A stretch of 64,000 nucleotides of DNA from Gammaproteobacteria bacterium (GCA_030748435.1 JASMLZ010000058.1:1-64000), one strand, 5' to 3'; positions 49,411 through 61,344 are shown, counted from the stretch's first letter. Notes: generated by a model not told the origin, from the letters alone. Numbers and translations are program-made.

Positions 49411-51810
49411 CTAGTGTGTATTCATAGGTTCGCTATCGTCTTCCCCGGCAGCCGTTTTACTTTTGTTTGACGGCTCGATTGCTTGGGGTTGAGGTGCGAA
49501 TTGTAACGCTAAATCAATGACTTCGTCGATCCATTTTACAGGTTTTATTAATAAATCTTCTTTGATGTTGTCAGGAATCTCTTTTAAATCACGTTTATTT
49601 TCATCTGGAATGATAACAGTCTTGATTCCACCTCGATGAGCTGCCAATAGTTTTTCTTTTAAGCCACCAATAGGCAAGACTTGACCGCGCAGGGTGATTT
49701 CCCCGGTCATGGCAACATCAGCCCTAACTGGAATTCCGGTGAGTACCGAAATTAAAGCCGTGCACATGCCTATACCGGCAGATGGTCCGTCTTTTGGTGT
49801 AGCTCCCTCTGGAACATGGATATGAATGTCCATTTTCTCGTGGAAGCTTGGTGTCACACCAATAGCTTCAGCTCTGCCTCTTACTACGGTCATGGCTGCT
49901 TGAATAGACTCCTGCATCACATCACCCAGGGAACCGGTTTTAATTAACCGCCCTTTGCCTGGCACAGCAGCGGCCTCAATAGTAAGAATATCACCCCCCA
50001 CCTGCGTCCAGGCCAAGCCATTGACATGACCAATTCGATCTTCTGTTTCTGCTTCTCCGTAGCTAAATTTACGGATGCCGGAATATTGCTCCAGGCTTTG
50101 TGCAGTCACTACTTCTGTGCTCTCGCTGGCCGCTTTCTGTAACAGTATAGATTTCACTACCTTACGACAAACCTTGGCAATTTCACGTTCCAGATTACGC
50201 ACCCCTGCTTCACGAGTGTAATAGCGCACAAGATCACGTACAGCGCTGGTGTCAATATTCAACTCTGAAGGCGTCAAACCATTTAAGGTCAACTGTTTGG
50301 GAATCAAATAACGGGCAGCAATGCTAATTTTCTCATCCTCTGTATAACCCGGTATGCGAATGACTTCCATACGATCAAGCAGCGGGCCAGGGATATTCAT
50401 GGAATTGGACGTACAAACAAACATCACATCTGAAAGGTCATAATCAACCTCCAGATAATGATCGTTAAAGCTGTTATTTTGTTCGGGATCCAGTACCTCT
50501 AACAATGCAGAAGCAGGATCACCACGATGGTCCATGCCCATCTTATCTATTTCATCCAAAAGGAAAAGCGGGTTTTTGATGCCGACTTTGGACATCTTTT
50601 GTACCAATTTGCCGGGCATGGAACCTATATAAGTGCGTCGATGACCACGAATCTCAGCTTCATCTCTCACCCCACCCAGAGCCATACGCACATACTTACG
50701 CCCCGTTGCTCGAGCAATAGATTTACCCAAAGATGTTTTACCAACGCCGGGAGGACCAACCAGACATAATATGGAACCACGTACCTTTTTTACCCGCTGC
50801 TGAACTGCCAAATATTCGAGGATACGCTCTTTTACTTCGGTCAAACCGTAATGATCAGCTTCAAGAACCTTGCTAGCAGCGTCCAGATCATGCTTTAGAC
50901 GGCTTTTCTTTTTCCAGGGTACTCCTACCATCCAGTCAATATAACCACGCACTACGTTGGCTTCTGCGGACATAGGCGACATCATCTTCAGTTTACCCAG
51001 TTCGCTCATCACCTTGTCTTTCGCTTCAGTGGGCATGTTGGCAGCATCAATTTTTTGCAGTAATTCATCCAAATCACTACTGGCTCCATTTTCATCAATA
51101 TCCCCCAGTTCCTTTTGAATGGCTTTCATTTGCTCATTCAAATAATACTCACGCTGGCTCTTTTCCATTTGCTTTTTGACGCGGCCACGAATACGTTTCT
51201 CGACCTTGACCAGATCAATTTCACCTTCCATCTGCCCCATTAAGTGCTCCAGACGGTCTTTGATTGAGGGCATTGCCAATAATTTTTGCTTTTCTTCGAG
51301 CTTCAAATCCATTTGCGCAGCAATGGTATCAGCCAAACGCACGGGGTCTTCGATATTATTGACTGAAGACATAACTTCAGATGGCACTTTTTTACTTAAT
51401 TTAACGAATTGCTCAAACTGAGCGATTAGCGTGTGCGATAAAGCTTTTTGCTGATTTTCACTGAGTTCGTCCTGGGCGAAAGGTGTCACCTCAACTGTAT
51501 AGAATTCTTGGCTTGTATGGACCCTGTCGATTTTGACACGTTGGTCACCTTCCACCAGCACTTTAACAGTGCCATCTGGCAGCTTTAGCAGTTGCAGAAT
51601 ACGTGCAGAGGTGCCAATTTCGTATAAATCTTTGATATCCGGGTTGTCATCATCGGCATTGCGTTGGGCTACTACTACCACTACTTCATCATCCTTCATA
51701 GCCTGTTCCAGGGCCGCTATGGATTTTTGACGACCGACAAACAGAGGAATGACCATATGTGGATATACAACAACATCGCGCAGGGGAATTAAAGGCAGTT
51801 GGTTACTCAT
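49411..51810 (-). CDS. lon: ATP-dependent protease Lon
   Basis: AAA+ serine protease degrading misfolded and regulatory proteins. The 799-residue protein has the LAN substrate-binding domain (about 5-200), the AAA+ module with Walker [12 protein letters not shown] near residue 358 and Walker [12 protein letters not shown]. The protease domain has the catalytic Ser in [11 protein letters not shown] and Lys in [15 protein letters not shown] short acidic C-terminal tail is added compared with E. coli (784). It lies between clpX and hupB. Confidence 0.97.
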   Translation of the reverse strand: MSNQLPLIPLRDVVVYPHMVIPLFVGRQKSIAALEQAMKDDEVVVVVAQRNADDDNPDIKDLYEIGTSARILQLLKLPDGTVKVLVEGDQRVKIDRVHTSQEFYTVEVTPFAQDELSENQQKALSHTLIAQFEQFVKLSKKVPSEVMSSVNNIEDPVRLADTIAAQMDLKLEEKQKLLAMPSIKDRLEHLMGQMEGEIDLVKVEKRIRGRVKKQMEKSQREYYLNEQMKAIQKELGDIDENGASSDLDELLQKIDAANMPTEAKDKVMSELGKLKMMSPMSAEANVVRGYIDWMVGVPWKKKSRLKHDLDAASKVLEADHYGLTEVKERILEYLAVQQRVKKVRGSILCLVGPPGVGKTSLGKSIARATGRKYVRMALGGVRDEAEIRGHRRTYIGSMPGKLVQKMSKVGIKNPLFLLDEIDKMGMDHRGDPASALLEVLDPEQNNSFNDHYLEVDYDLSDVMFVCTSNSMNIPGPLLDRMEVIRIPGYTEDEKISIAARYLIPKQLTLNGLTPSELNIDTSAVRDLVRYYTREAGVRNLEREIAKVCRKVVKSILLQKAASESTEVVTAQSLEQYSGIRKFSYGEAETEDRIGHVNGLAWTQVGGDILTIEAAAVPGKGRLIKTGSLGDVMQESIQAAMTVVRGRAEAIGVTPSFHEKMDIHIHVPEGATPKDGPSAGIGMCTALISVLTGIPVRADVAMTGEITLRGQVLPIGGLKEKLLAAHRGGIKTVIIPDENKRDLKEIPDNIKEDLLIKPVKWIDEVIDLALQFAPQPQAIEPSNKSKTAAGEDDSEPMNTH

Positions 51811-51958
51811 AATATTATTTCTCTGGCTGATATAAGTATGGACGATGGATTGCCCATTAAAATAGATAATGTAATTAATGCGGACTTGGATTGAAATTGC
51901 AAGTGCGTTGGTTTATCTGACCACAAAAAGACCCTGAGCAGTGCCATTTTGAGGCCAT

Positions 51959-51997
51959 AAAAAAGGCCCAAAGTAGCAGATTACTTTGGGCCCTTAG
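51959..51997 (-). terminator. Rho-independent terminator after clpX
   Basis: An 11-base perfect stem GGCCCAAAGTA / TACTTTGGGCC with a six-base loop, followed on the minus strand by TTTTTT. It ends the clpP-clpX transcript ahead of lon. Confidence 0.9.
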
Positions 51998-52027
51998 CAT
52001 GCCTATACGCTTTGTTAAGCGCTGGCG

Positions 52028-53311
52028 TTACTCGTCACTGGCGGCTTGTGCCAGACCTTGATCATGTTTACCGTGGATTAACAAAGGTTCGGAGCTGCCA
52101 TTGATCGCATTTTCATCAACCACTACCTTTTCAACATTGGCCATATCAGGCAACTCATACATAGTGGGTAATAATACCGATTCCATAATTGAGCGTAGAC
52201 CACGTGCCCCTGTCTTGCGTTCCATAGCTTTGCAGGCTACGGCACGTAAGGCTTCTTCACGAAAATCTATCTCTACTCCTTCCATTTCAAACAGCTTATC
52301 ATACTGTTTGGTTAAGGAATTCTTAGGCTCAGTAAGAATTTGTACTAAAGCCTCTTCATCAAGCTCTTCCAAGGTGGCAATCATGGGCAGACGGCCAACA
52401 AATTCCGGTATTAAACCGAACCTCACCAAGTCCTCGGCTTCCACTGAATGCAGTAGCGTACCAATATCCGTGTCATCTTTACTATTAACGGAGGCGGAGA
52501 AGCCAATGCTGCTCTTGTCAGTGCGGTCACGAATGACCTGATCCAAGCCCGCAAAAGCCCCACCACATATAAATAACACATCACTGGTGTCTACTTGTAG
52601 GAATTCCTGCTGTGGATGTTTACGGCCGCCCTGTGGCGGTACTGAAGCTACTGTACCTTCAATCAACTTCAACAGGGCTTGCTGAACACCTTCACCTGAT
52701 ACATCACGGGTGATAGACGGGTTATCTGACTTGCGAGAAATTTTATCGATTTCATCAATATATACTATACCCTTTTGGGCTTTCTCAACATCATAATCAC
52801 ATTTTTGCAAAAGCTTCTGAATGATATTTTCAACATCTTCACCAACATAACCAGCTTCTGTCAAAGTTGTTGCATCAGCAATAGTAAAGGGTACATTGAG
52901 CAACCGTGCCAAGGTTTCAGCTAGTAATGTCTTACCACTGCCTGTTGGGCCGATTAGCAAAATATTACTTTTGCCTAATTCTACCTCTTCTTTAGAACCT
53001 TCATAGCGCAACCGCTTGTAGTGGTTATAAACAGCAACCGCGAGAACCATTTTGGCCTTCTGCTGACCAATAACATATTCTTCTAAAGCCGCACGAATCT
53101 CTTTAGGGGTCGGCAGGCGGTCTTCATTTGGGGTGTCTGCTTGCTCCAGTATTTCTTCCCGAATAATGTCGTTACACAGGTCAACACATTCGTCACAGAT
53201 AAATACCGAAGGGCCGGCAATCAGTTTGCGTACGTCATTTTGGCTTTTACCGCAAAACGAACAATAGAGCAACTTTCCTTTTTCACCGCTTCCATCATTG
53301 CTGGTAGTCAT
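52028..53311 (-). CDS. clpX: ATP-dependent Clp protease ATP-binding subunit ClpX
   Basis: Unfoldase partner of ClpP. The 427-residue protein has the N-terminal zinc-binding domain with Cys17, Cys20, Cys39 and Cys42. The AAA+ domain has Walker [13 protein letters not shown], Walker [11 protein letters not shown] and sensor 2 [11 protein letters not shown]. The IGF ClpP-binding loop is present in [10 protein letters not shown]. It follows clpP by 88 bases. Confidence 0.97.
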   Translation of the reverse strand: MTTSNDGSGEKGKLLYCSFCGKSQNDVRKLIAGPSVFICDECVDLCNDIIREEILEQADTPNEDRLPTPKEIRAALEEYVIGQQKAKMVLAVAVYNHYKRLRYEGSKEEVELGKSNILLIGPTGSGKTLLAETLARLLNVPFTIADATTLTEAGYVGEDVENIIQKLLQKCDYDVEKAQKGIVYIDEIDKISRKSDNPSITRDVSGEGVQQALLKLIEGTVASVPPQGGRKHPQQEFLQVDTSDVLFICGGAFAGLDQVIRDRTDKSSIGFSASVNSKDDTDIGTLLHSVEAEDLVRFGLIPEFVGRLPMIATLEELDEEALVQILTEPKNSLTKQYDKLFEMEGVEIDFREEALRAVACKAMERKTGARGLRSIMESVLLPTMYELPDMANVEKVVVDENAINGSSEPLLIHGKHDQGLAQAASDE

Positions 53312-53399
53312 TTTGTTATACCATTTATTAAGGCAGTATTAATGCCTTGTTTTTTGCTTATCGACAAAAATTTTCAAATATTAATCATGCTGTGTAAAT

Positions 53400-54032
53400 T
53401 TACACTGGGCGCTTATCTAACACGCTATCGATTAATCCGTAAGCTTGGGCCTGATCTGCCGTCATAAAATTATCACGGTCAGTATCCTGCTCAATTTTTT
53501 CATAGGCCTGACCTGTATGCTGCGCCATAATATTATTTAACTTTTCACGGATACTTAATATCTCGCGTGTATGTATCTCAATATCTGTCGCCTGACCTTG
53601 ATAACCACCCAGAGGCTGGTGAATCATCATCCGGGAGTTAGGCAAACAATGACGTTTACCAGCTGCCCCACCAGTCAGTAGTAATGCTCCCATACTGGCT
53701 GCTTGGCCTATACACATAGTGCTCACATCAGGTTTAATAAACTGCATGGTATCATAAATTGACATACCTGCTGTAACTGAACCGCCTGGCGAGTTGATAT
53801 ACAAGTGGATATCTTTATCCGGGTTTTCAGCTTCTAAAAACAATAGTTGCGCCACAACCAGATTGGCCATATGGTCTTCTACTTGGCCTACTAAAAATAT
53901 TACCCGCTCTTTTAACAGACGAGAGTAGATATCATAAGATCGCTCCCCACGCGACGTTTGTTCGATGACCATGGGAATAAGGGCGTTAAGTTCGGGGCTT
54001 AGAGCCGAGTTATAAGGCACATTAAGACTCAT
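53400..54032 (-). CDS. clpP: ATP-dependent Clp protease proteolytic subunit ClpP
   Basis: Tetradecameric serine peptidase used by ClpX and ClpA. The 210-residue protein shows the catalytic Ser113 ([11 protein letters not shown]) and His138 ([10 protein letters not shown]), with the Asp in [10 protein letters not shown] near residue 187. The N-terminal propeptide is about 14 residues. It follows tig by 178 bases. Confidence 0.97.
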   Translation of the reverse strand: MSLNVPYNSALSPELNALIPMVIEQTSRGERSYDIYSRLLKERVIFLVGQVEDHMANLVVAQLLFLEAENPDKDIHLYINSPGGSVTAGMSIYDTMQFIKPDVSTMCIGQAASMGALLLTGGAAGKRHCLPNSRMMIHQPLGGYQGQATDIEIHTREILSIREKLNNIMAQHTGQAYEKIEQDTDRDNFMTADQAQAYGLIDSVLDKRPV

Positions 54033-54145
54033 TAAAGTGATTGCTCCGTGATAGGTATAACTTTTTATCTATGGTGTACTAACGATACACTTCCTTTATA
54101 GTATCGACAAGTCGCAAAACCAAGAGTTCGAGACAAAATATCATA

Positions 54146-54182
54146 AAAAAACGGCAAGGCCTCATACAGACACCTTACCGTT
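54146..54182 (-). terminator. Terminator after tig
   Basis: Stem AACGGcAAGG / CCTTaCCGTT with one mismatch and a 13-base loop; seven T residues follow on the minus strand. Confidence 0.8.
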
Positions 54183-54210
54183 ATTTTAACTGCCGAGCTG
54201 GCGGTTAGTG

Positions 54211-55527
54211 TTAGCTGTCAGCCTGTTCTTTTGGCTTAACAGCTGTCTCGTAGTCAACCTCAAGGTCGGTTACGTTGCCAGCGGCTAACAGATGCTCAAC
54301 CACCATGTCTTCTAACACTACGCCTTCCAATTGGGAACGCTGTTCAGCATTATTCAAATAGTAGTCAACAAACTCCTGAGGATCTTCATAGCCCTGCGCC
54401 ATATCTTCAATCAGAGCCTTGACTTTATCTTCGTCAGCAGACATCTCATTGGACTTGATTACTTCACCAGCCAAGAGTCCAACTTTAACGCGCTTATCAG
54501 CCTGATCCTGGAACATTTCATCAGGCAGGATGCTAGGATCGAGGTTTTGATTGCCGCCACCAAACTGCTGAATAGCTTGTTGCTTAAGACGGCCCAGCTC
54601 TTCTTTTACCAGTGCTTTGGGAACGTCAAATTCGTTTAACTCAACATAGGCGTCCAGAACTGTGTTTTTTAGCTTGGTTTTCAAAGCCTGAGTCATTTCG
54701 CGTTCCATGTTAGAGCGAATTTCGGCTTTGAAACCTGCTTCACCCTCAGCTTTAGGACTAAACTTGGCAAAGAACTCGTCATTCAATTCTGGCAATACAG
54801 CTTCACTAACCTTGTGTGCAGTAATTTTGAATATGGCTTCTTTTCCAGCCAGATGTTCAGCCTGATAATCTTCCGGGAAGTTGACAGTAATGTCTTTCTC
54901 TTCTCCAGCTGACATACCAGTAATGCCATCTTCAAAGCCAGGAATCATGCTGCCAGATCCCAGTACCAGGTCATGCCCTTTGGCTTCGCCACCGTCAAAC
55001 GCTTCGCCATCGACAAAGCCTTCAAAATCAATATTTACCTGATCGCCATCAGCTGCCGCACGCTCAACCTCAGTCCAGTCAGACTGCTGTTTACGCAACA
55101 TTTCAATCATATTGTCCACATCAGCATCAGTAATAGTACCGGCTTGACGTTCAATATTCAGGGCACTGGCATCAGCTAGGCTGATCTCCGGGTACACCTC
55201 AACTACGGCAATATAGCTGAAATCTCCTTCACCGGCGTCTTCTTTCGGCTCGATTTCAGGCATGCCAGCTGGATTGATTTTTGCTTCCTGCAAGGCTTCA
55301 AAATAACTAGTCTGGATAACGTCACCAAGCACTTCCTGACGAATGCTGGCGCCATAACGCTTTTTGACCACTTTGGCTGGCACTTTGCCCTTGCGAAAGC
55401 CGTCCAAACGAATGGTCTTGGCTGTTTCCTGTACCTTCTTATCTACCGCACTGTCGATCTGCTCAGCAGGAACAGTTACGGTTACACGGCGCTCCAAGCT
55501 AGTAGAAGCTTCAACTGAAACTTGCAT
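54211..55527 (-). CDS. tig: Trigger factor
   Basis: Ribosome-bound chaperone and prolyl isomerase. The 438-residue protein has the ribosome-binding domain with FRKGKVPAKVVKKRYG (signature G-F-R-x-G-x-x-P). The FKBP-type PPIase domain (about 150-245) contains GDQVNIDFEGFVDGEAFDGG, and the remainder is the helical chaperone domain. It is first in tig-clpP-clpX. Confidence 0.97.
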   Translation of the reverse strand: MQVSVEASTSLERRVTVTVPAEQIDSAVDKKVQETAKTIRLDGFRKGKVPAKVVKKRYGASIRQEVLGDVIQTSYFEALQEAKINPAGMPEIEPKEDAGEGDFSYIAVVEVYPEISLADASALNIERQAGTITDADVDNMIEMLRKQQSDWTEVERAAADGDQVNIDFEGFVDGEAFDGGEAKGHDLVLGSGSMIPGFEDGITGMSAGEEKDITVNFPEDYQAEHLAGKEAIFKITAHKVSEAVLPELNDEFFAKFSPKAEGEAGFKAEIRSNMEREMTQALKTKLKNTVLDAYVELNEFDVPKALVKEELGRLKQQAIQQFGGGNQNLDPSILPDEMFQDQADKRVKVGLLAGEVIKSNEMSADEDKVKALIEDMAQGYEDPQEFVDYYLNNAEQRSQLEGVVLEDMVVEHLLAAGNVTDLEVDYETAVKPKEQADS

Positions 55528-56016
55528 TTAAATGCCTCATCAAATTACGAAATTACAGACCTTGATTGGCCTCAATAAATTAACCACCCGTATCACTAGA
55601 ATAAACATATCCAGATACAGGCGAAAATAGCAGACGGAATTTTCCGGTAAAGCCCGCCCTGAGTCAAGTAAAAGCGTTAGAAAACGCTGATAATCCAACG
55701 AAAAGCGCCTAGTTGTGTTCTAAGTCAGCTGCTTTTTTACATAGAGAGTTGATCAAGTGAAAAAATAACTATCTCTCACTCTGGACTTCCCCTAGAAATC
55801 TAGACACTCCTACGCTTTAATTGGACTTGAAGTACGTGAGCTGACCCTTTTAGAAATGCTTATACGCAGTGACGAAGGTACAGACTATTGTTCAATGATA
55901 CAATTGCTATTGACCGGGGGCGGCAGCTTTTTTGAATAACCATTATGGTTGCAGCAAATAGCTTTAATCTATTAAAGCTTCAAGCTCGATTTTAAGTACT
56001 GAAGATAACACAAGAA
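55528..56016. other. Intergenic region between tig and the tRNA cluster
   Basis: 489 bases without a credible gene on either strand. A perfect palindrome AGCTTTAAT-CT-ATTAAAGCT at 55960-55979 lies just downstream of tRNA-Leu on the minus strand and may help end the tRNA transcript, though only three T residues follow. The tig promoter must be in the tig-proximal part. No repeat-family copy and no transposase fragment was recognised. Confidence 0.5.
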
Positions 56017-56101
56017 TGGTGCGGACGGAGAGACTCGAACTCTCACACCTTGCGGCACTGGAACCTAAATCCAGCGTGTCTACCAATTTCACCACGTCCG
56101 C
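56017..56101 (-). tRNA. tRNA-Leu (anticodon TAG)
   Basis: 85 bases on the minus strand with encoded CCA. Acceptor GCGGACG pairs with CGTCCGC, the anticodon arm is CTGGA-TTTAGGT-TCCAG, and the variable arm is long as in type II tRNAs (GTGCCGCAAGGTGT region). The T arm has GTTCGAGTC. Confidence 0.95.
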
Positions 56102-56132
56102 TGACTGCGAGCTTATCGCATATATGTTGCAA

Positions 56133-56209
56133 TGGGGTGGGCGATGGGGCTCGAACCCACGACCACCGGAATCACAATCCGGGGCTCTACCAACTGAGCT
56201 ACGCCCACC
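56133..56209 (-). tRNA. tRNA-His (anticodon GTG)
   Basis: Minus strand, encoded CCA. Anticodon arm CCGGA-TTGTGAT-TCCGG. The extra 5' G (position -1, at 56209) typical of His tRNA is encoded and can pair with discriminator C73. The T arm contains GGTTCGAGCCC. Confidence 0.95.
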
Positions 56210-56242
56210 ACTGCAAATTGACTCTTTTTCAAGCTTGGACGT

Positions 56243-56319
56243 TGGCACGCCCTGCAGGATTCGAACCTGCGACCTACGGCTTAGAAGGCCGTTGCTCTAT
56301 CCAACTGAGCTAAGGGCGC
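56243..56319 (-). tRNA. tRNA-Arg (anticodon TCT)
   Basis: 77 bases, minus strand, encoded CCA. Anticodon arm ACGGC-CTTCTAA-GCCGT. Acceptor GCGCCCT pairs with AGGGCGT, with one G-U. It reads AGA and AGG codons. The sequence is very close to the enterobacterial gene. Confidence 0.95.
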
Positions 56320-56355
56320 ACGATACACTTGTTAAACAAGAATCCCTTGAAAAAG

Positions 56356-56432
56356 TGGTCGGGGTAGAGAGATTCGAACTCCCGACATCCTGCTCCCAAA
56401 GCAGGCGCGCTACCAGACTGCGCTATACCCCG
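56356..56432 (-). tRNA. tRNA-Pro (anticodon TGG)
   Basis: 77 bases, minus strand, encoded CCA. Anticodon arm CCTGC-TTTGGGA-GCAGG; acceptor CGGGGTA pairs with TACCCCG. First of the Pro-Arg-His-Leu cluster in transcription order. Confidence 0.95.
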
Positions 56433-56632
56433 ATTTTTCCCTCCGCAAACAGCTGTTTGGCTGTGCTGCTGAAGTGGTGCGCATATTACCGATATGCTGA
56501 TATTTCGTCAAGCAATTTGTTAATCTTTTTTTCAATAAAATTAAGCTCTTAACTTGATACCACAAATACCCACCAGGTGAGTCGCACAAGGCCTGCAAAC
56601 AAGCTCAATAAGGCTGTTTAAAAAAGCGTGCA

Positions 56633-58018
56633 TTATAATTCTCGGCGCCAACGTGTACCGGAACGGGAATCTTCTAATACCACCCCTGCGGCCTTTAATT
56701 GCTCACGAACCTGATCAGCTAGAGCAAAATCCCTGTCTGTTTTTGCCTGCTGTCGCTGGGCCACCAACGCCTCAATTTGTGCTTCGCTTAAATCGCCCTC
56801 ACCTGCCTTGCCACGCAAGAAATCACTTGGATCCTGTTGTAACAAACCCAGTATAGCAGCCAAATTTTTTAATTGTGCAGCCAAGGTCGCTGCCGCGTTG
56901 GTATCTTCGCGCTTTCTGCGGTTAATCTCTCGTGCCATTTCAAATAGCACAGCCAAGGCTTCACGGGTATTAAAGTCATCATCCATGGCAAGATTAAAAC
57001 GTTCCACATACTCACCCTGCAAAGCAGCTGTCGCCAGTGGCACTTCTAATAAACATGTGTATAGACGTTCCAAACCATTTTGTGCTTCAACTAGACTATC
57101 TTCAGAATAGTCTATCTGACTACGATAATGACTGGCCGTCAGTAGGTAGCGAATAACTTCTGCCGGGTACTTTGCCAAGACTTCGCGAATAGTAAAGAAG
57201 TTACCCAAAGACTTGGACATTTTTTCTTTATTTACTCGCACAGCGCCTGCATGCATCCAGTAATTGACAAATCTAGTGCCATTGGCCGCTTCAGATTGGG
57301 CTATTTCATTTTCGTGGTGGGGGAACGGCAAATCTGGCCCACCGCCATGAATATCAAAATGATCGCCTAAACAACACTTGGTCATCGCTGAACACTCAAT
57401 ATGCCAGCCAGGCCGACCTTCACCCCAGGGAGAAGTCCAAGCGATCTCCCCTGCTTTGGCTGCCTTCCAAAGTACAAAATCAAGAGGGTTTTCTTTACTT
57501 TCATCCACCTCAATACGCGCTCCAGCGCGCATTTCATCGAGTTTGCGGTTGGTTAGTGCACCATAATTATCAAACTTTTCAACCCGATAATAAACATCAC
57601 CATTACTGGCCGCATAAGCAAAGCCCTTGTCAATCAGGGTTTGTACCATATCGATAATGGCTTGCATATGAGCTGTTGCTCTGGGCTCTTGACTCGGTGG
57701 CAGCACATTTAAAGCCCGTTCATCTTCGTGCATGGCTTTGATAAAGCGCTCTGTTAGTTGCTCAGGACTTTCGTCATTATCTGCCGCACGCTTAATAATC
57801 TTGTCATCTACATCCGTGATATTGCGCACATACTCGACAGTAAAACCCCGGTGGCGCAGGTAACGAGTTATAACGTCAAATGACACCATAACGCGGGCAT
57901 GCCCGATATGACAATAATCATAAACGGTCATGCCGCAAACATATATACCAATTTTGCCCGCTTTAATGGGCACGAATTCCTGTTTTTGGTTGGTCAGTGT
58001 ATTGTGTATTTGCAGCAT
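56633..58018 (-). CDS. cysS: Cysteinyl-tRNA synthetase
   Basis: Class I synthetase. From the ATG at 58018 it is 461 residues, the same as E. coli CysRS, starting [18 protein letters not shown]. The zinc Cys in YVCGMTVYD, the HIGH motif [10 protein letters not shown] and [10 protein letters not shown] are all present, and the C-terminal part ends in [17 protein letters not shown] at 58024 shares a base with the glnS stop and would add two residues. It follows glnS directly, and the tRNA-Pro gene starts about 200 bases further on. Confidence 0.96.
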   Translation of the reverse strand: MLQIHNTLTNQKQEFVPIKAGKIGIYVCGMTVYDYCHIGHARVMVSFDVITRYLRHRGFTVEYVRNITDVDDKIIKRAADNDESPEQLTERFIKAMHEDERALNVLPPSQEPRATAHMQAIIDMVQTLIDKGFAYAASNGDVYYRVEKFDNYGALTNRKLDEMRAGARIEVDESKENPLDFVLWKAAKAGEIAWTSPWGEGRPGWHIECSAMTKCCLGDHFDIHGGGPDLPFPHHENEIAQSEAANGTRFVNYWMHAGAVRVNKEKMSKSLGNFFTIREVLAKYPAEVIRYLLTASHYRSQIDYSEDSLVEAQNGLERLYTCLLEVPLATAALQGEYVERFNLAMDDDFNTREALAVLFEMAREINRRKREDTNAAATLAAQLKNLAAILGLLQQDPSDFLRGKAGEGDLSEAQIEALVAQRQQAKTDRDFALADQVREQLKAAGVVLEDSRSGTRWRREL

Positions 58019-58023
58019 AGTCA

Positions 58024-59742
58024 TTATCCGTTTTGCTTGCCCCAAGAATCGCGCAGTGTCACTGTGCGGTTAAATACCAGTTTCTGGGCACTGGAATCCG
58101 GATCCAGACAAAAATACCCTTCACGCTCGAACTGGAATTGCTGGCCAATGGTACTTGTCTGCAGGCTTGGTTCAGCAAAAGCTGTATTGATAACCCGTAA
58201 GGAGTCGGGGTTTAAGCAGTCGGTAAAATCACGATCTTTATTGCCATCCGGATTCTCGTCACTAAACAAACGGTCGTAAACGCGCACCTCAACAGGCAAG
58301 TTGTGGCTGGCACTAACCCAATGCACCACGCCGTTGACCTTATATCCCTCAGGCTTTTTACCGAGGGAGTTTTCATCATAACTACACAACAATTCCAGCA
58401 CCTTGCCGTCGGTATCAGTAACAACGTCATTGCAAGTTACTACGTAGCCACCGCGCAGACGGGCGGATTGCTGCGGTGCCAACCGCTTCCACTTACGCGG
58501 TGCCTGCATGGCAAAATCAGCTCGGTCTATATATACCTCGCGACTCCAGATCAACTCCCGAGTCCCCATCGTCTCGTCTTTGGGATGAGCAGGAACGGTT
58601 AAAACTTGCGTTTCGTCAACTGGCCAATTGGTGATGGTTACCTTAATCGGATCCAATACACACATGGCACGTGGGGCACGAGTATCCAAATCATCACGCA
58701 CAGCTGACTCAAGGCGCCCGACGTCGGTAATGCCTTTACTGCGAGCCACTGGTGTAGCTGCACAGAAGTTGCGTAAAGCGGCTGGCGTAAAGCCCCGGCG
58801 ACGCATACCAGAAATAGTGGGCATACGTGGATCATCCCAACCAGAAACCGCCTGTGTATCGACCAGTTGTTTTAGTTTACGCTTACTGGTAACTGTATAG
58901 TTGAGTTCCAGACGAGCAAATTCATACTGTTTGGGCGTACTGGGGGCACTAACGTTGGCAATAAACCAGTCATAAAGAGGCCGATGATCTTCAAATTCCA
59001 AAGTACATATAGAGTGGGTTATACCTTCAATAGCATCTGATAACCCATGCGTGAAGTCATACATGGGATAGACACACCATTTATCACCGGTCTGGTGATG
59101 GTGTATATGACGAATACGATAAATAATGGGATCGCGCAAATTCATATTAGGCGCAGCCATATCAATTTTGACTCGCAATACTTTTTCACCATCAGCATAT
59201 TCACCAGCCGTCATGCGTGCAAACAGGTCAAGGTTGGTGGCTATATCCCGTTCACGGTATGGACTATTGGTACCGGCGCTAGTCAGGGTGCCACGGTATT
59301 CACGCGCTTGCTCCGGGGTAAGATCACACACATAAGCCAAGCCCTTGGTAATCAGTTCAACCGCAAAACTATGTAACTGGTCAAAATAGTTGGAGGCATA
59401 ACGTGCCTCACCATGCCAGTTAAAGCCCAACCATTCGACATCTCGCTGAATGGCTTGAATATATTCATCACTTTCTTTTTCTGGATTGGTATCATCAAAA
59501 CGCAAATTGCAGGTGCCCGAGAATTCTTCAGCCAGACCAAAATTAAGACAAATGGAAGTAGCGTGCCCTATATGCAAATAACCATTGGGTTCCGGTGGAA
59601 AGCGTGTTGCCACCAAGCCACTATGCAGGCCTTTATTAACCTCTTCCTGAATGATATTGCGTACAAAATTGGAAGCTTGTACAACGGTTTTTTCAGCCAC
59701 TTTGGCTCTCTCCTGAATTGCTTGTAGGGTCATAATGCCCAT
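58024..59742 (-). CDS. glnS: Glutaminyl-tRNA synthetase
   Basis: Class I synthetase for Gln, so this organism can charge tRNA-Gln directly. The 572-residue protein has [16 protein letters not shown] with the HIGH motif and the two C-terminal anticodon-binding beta-barrels. The second active-site motif reads VTSKRKL where E. coli has VMSKRKL; the Met-to-Thr change is next to the Ser-Lys pair that contacts ATP. A second ATG at 59733 is possible. cysS overlaps its stop or begins six bases later. Confidence 0.96.
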   Translation of the reverse strand: MGIMTLQAIQERAKVAEKTVVQASNFVRNIIQEEVNKGLHSGLVATRFPPEPNGYLHIGHATSICLNFGLAEEFSGTCNLRFDDTNPEKESDEYIQAIQRDVEWLGFNWHGEARYASNYFDQLHSFAVELITKGLAYVCDLTPEQAREYRGTLTSAGTNSPYRERDIATNLDLFARMTAGEYADGEKVLRVKIDMAAPNMNLRDPIIYRIRHIHHHQTGDKWCVYPMYDFTHGLSDAIEGITHSICTLEFEDHRPLYDWFIANVSAPSTPKQYEFARLELNYTVTSKRKLKQLVDTQAVSGWDDPRMPTISGMRRRGFTPAALRNFCAATPVARSKGITDVGRLESAVRDDLDTRAPRAMCVLDPIKVTITNWPVDETQVLTVPAHPKDETMGTRELIWSREVYIDRADFAMQAPRKWKRLAPQQSARLRGGYVVTCNDVVTDTDGKVLELLCSYDENSLGKKPEGYKVNGVVHWVSASHNLPVEVRVYDRLFSDENPDGNKDRDFTDCLNPDSLRVINTAFAEPSLQTSTIGQQFQFEREGYFCLDPDSSAQKLVFNRTVTLRDSWGKQNG

Positions 59743-59960
59743 GCCATTCCAAAGCTGCCCAAGGAATTAAAGCTGCGGCATACAAAACCGCCAATTATAG
59801 CCCCTTGCTCCCCCTGCTTACCAGCTATCTAAACAACAATTTGATATTGATTACCGTTGCAAGTAACGGCTGTCGGCCTCATAATTAGATTGCGCAACGC
59901 CAGACTCCGGCAGGAGTCTAATACAATTAATCTATATGACTTGGATAACAGGAAAGCAAT

Positions 59961-60464
59961 ATGTCTAAAGTACTGATGACAACCAACTTTGGCAATATCA
60001 CCATCGAACTGGATCATGACAAGGCGCCAATTACAGCGGCTAATTTCGCCCAATATGTAAAAGATGGCTTTTACGATGGGGTTATTTTCCACCGTGTGAT
60101 TGACGGGTTTATGATTCAAGGTGGTGGTTTTGATGCCGACATGAAGCAAAAGCCGACGCGTGACAATATTGAAAATGAAGCCGATAACGGCTTGAGTAAT
60201 GACACGGGCACATTGGCCATGGCCCGCACCATGGATCCTCATTCCGCCTCGGCCCAATTTTTTATCAATGTTAATGATAATGGCTTCCTTAATCATACCG
60301 GTAAAGACCCCCAAGGCTGGGGTTACGCGGTATTTGCCAAGGTAACTGAAGGTATGGACGTCGTTAATCAGATTAAAGGGGTAACTACGACCATGCGCGC
60401 CGGGCATCAAGATGTACCCGCCGAGAATGTGGTTATCGAATCTGCCAGCATGCTAGACGATTAA
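59961..60464 (+). CDS. ppiB: Cyclophilin-type peptidyl-prolyl isomerase PpiB
   Basis: Cytoplasmic prolyl isomerase. The 167-residue protein has the short bacterial cyclophilin pattern [33 protein letters not shown] and [17 protein letters not shown]. There is no signal peptide. It is divergent from glnS and 12 bases ahead of lpxH, a conserved neighbourhood. Confidence 0.95.
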   Translation: MSKVLMTTNFGNITIELDHDKAPITAANFAQYVKDGFYDGVIFHRVIDGFMIQGGGFDADMKQKPTRDNIENEADNGLSNDTGTLAMARTMDPHSASAQFFINVNDNGFLNHTGKDPQGWGYAVFAKVTEGMDVVNQIKGVTTTMRAGHQDVPAENVVIESASMLDD

Positions 60465-60476
60465 GTCCTGCTACCC

Positions 60477-61190
60477 ATGCGTCATCTATTTATATCAGAC
60501 CTGCACCTTGATCCCGGGCGCCCGCACCATATTCAGGCGTTGCGTGATTTTTGTGCCTGTAAACTACAGCCAGAAGGTCGCCTTTATATTTTGGGAGATC
60601 TGTTTGAGGCCTGGCTAGGTGACGACATGGGTTTGGTTGCTTATGCCGATGTGATTAGTCTATTAAAGCAACAGACTGAGCAGGGAATAGAGCTGTTTAT
60701 CCAGCATGGTAATCGTGATTTTTTGCTGGGCAAGGCGTTTGCCGAAGCCACCGGTGCTACATTTATAGCTGAAGAAGAAGTTATAGAAATCAACCATACG
60801 CGCGTCTTGCTAATGCATGGTGACAGTTTATGTACAGATGATATTGACTATCAGGCCTTTAAACAACAGGTGCGTAGTAAATCATGGCAACAAGATTTTC
60901 TGGCCTTACCTGCTGCCGAACGTTTGCAAATTGCCCAACACTTTCGCCAGCAGAGTGGCCTAATGACAGCCAATAAACATGCTGATATTATGGATGTGAA
61001 TACGTCAGCGGTGGCTGAAGTGATGCAAAAGCATCAGGTTAGCACTCTGATCCATGGTCATACACATCGCCCTATGGTGCATCAGGATCAGGGCCAAACC
61101 CGCATTGTTCTAGGCGATTGGCAGGGCCACTTTGATTACCTTGATTGGGCCGAAAATGATACTTGGCATTTTCTGCGCCAGCCGATTTAA
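60477..61190 (+). CDS. lpxH: UDP-2,3-diacylglucosamine pyrophosphohydrolase LpxH
   Basis: Fourth step of lipid A synthesis, at the inner face of the inner membrane: it releases UMP to give lipid X. The 237-residue calcineurin-like phosphoesterase has LFISDLHLD (Asp8, His10), GDLFEAWLGDD, GNRDFLLG, LMHGDSL and HGHTHRP metal-binding motifs. Its presence confirms an LPS-bearing outer membrane. Confidence 0.95.
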   Translation: MRHLFISDLHLDPGRPHHIQALRDFCACKLQPEGRLYILGDLFEAWLGDDMGLVAYADVISLLKQQTEQGIELFIQHGNRDFLLGKAFAEATGATFIAEEEVIEINHTRVLLMHGDSLCTDDIDYQAFKQQVRSKSWQQDFLALPAAERLQIAQHFRQQSGLMTANKHADIMDVNTSAVAEVMQKHQVSTLIHGHTHRPMVHQDQGQTRIVLGDWQGHFDYLDWAENDTWHFLRQPI

Positions 61191-61258
61191 ACCAACATTT
61201 TGCGTTTTGCCGCTATACCCGCTTCACTGCCACACCCACCCTAATATTCCTCGAGTAG

Positions 61259-61344
61259 CATCATTGCGAGTGTAGCGAAGTGATCTGTTTCTTTAAGTGC
61301 GTGCTGCAATAGATTGCCAAGGACCTATGATCTTCGTAATGACC
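61259..61344. repeat. Degenerate REP-like element, family 2
   Basis: TCATTGCGAGTGTAGCGAAG followed by TGATCT, later AGATTGC and a terminal CGTAATGAC resemble the CATTGCGAG...GAAGCAATCT...AGATTGC...CAATGAC extragenic palindrome. The arms have decayed, so this is a weak copy. Confidence 0.45.

Noticed and set aside
55528-56016. Remnant transposase or phage gene between tig and the tRNAs
   Set aside because: tRNA flanks are common integration sites, so I looked, but found no coding similarity, attachment-site repeat or integrase fragment.
56016-56552. 178-codon plus-strand open frame
   Set aside because: It is antisense to the four tRNA genes and is open only because of their sequence.
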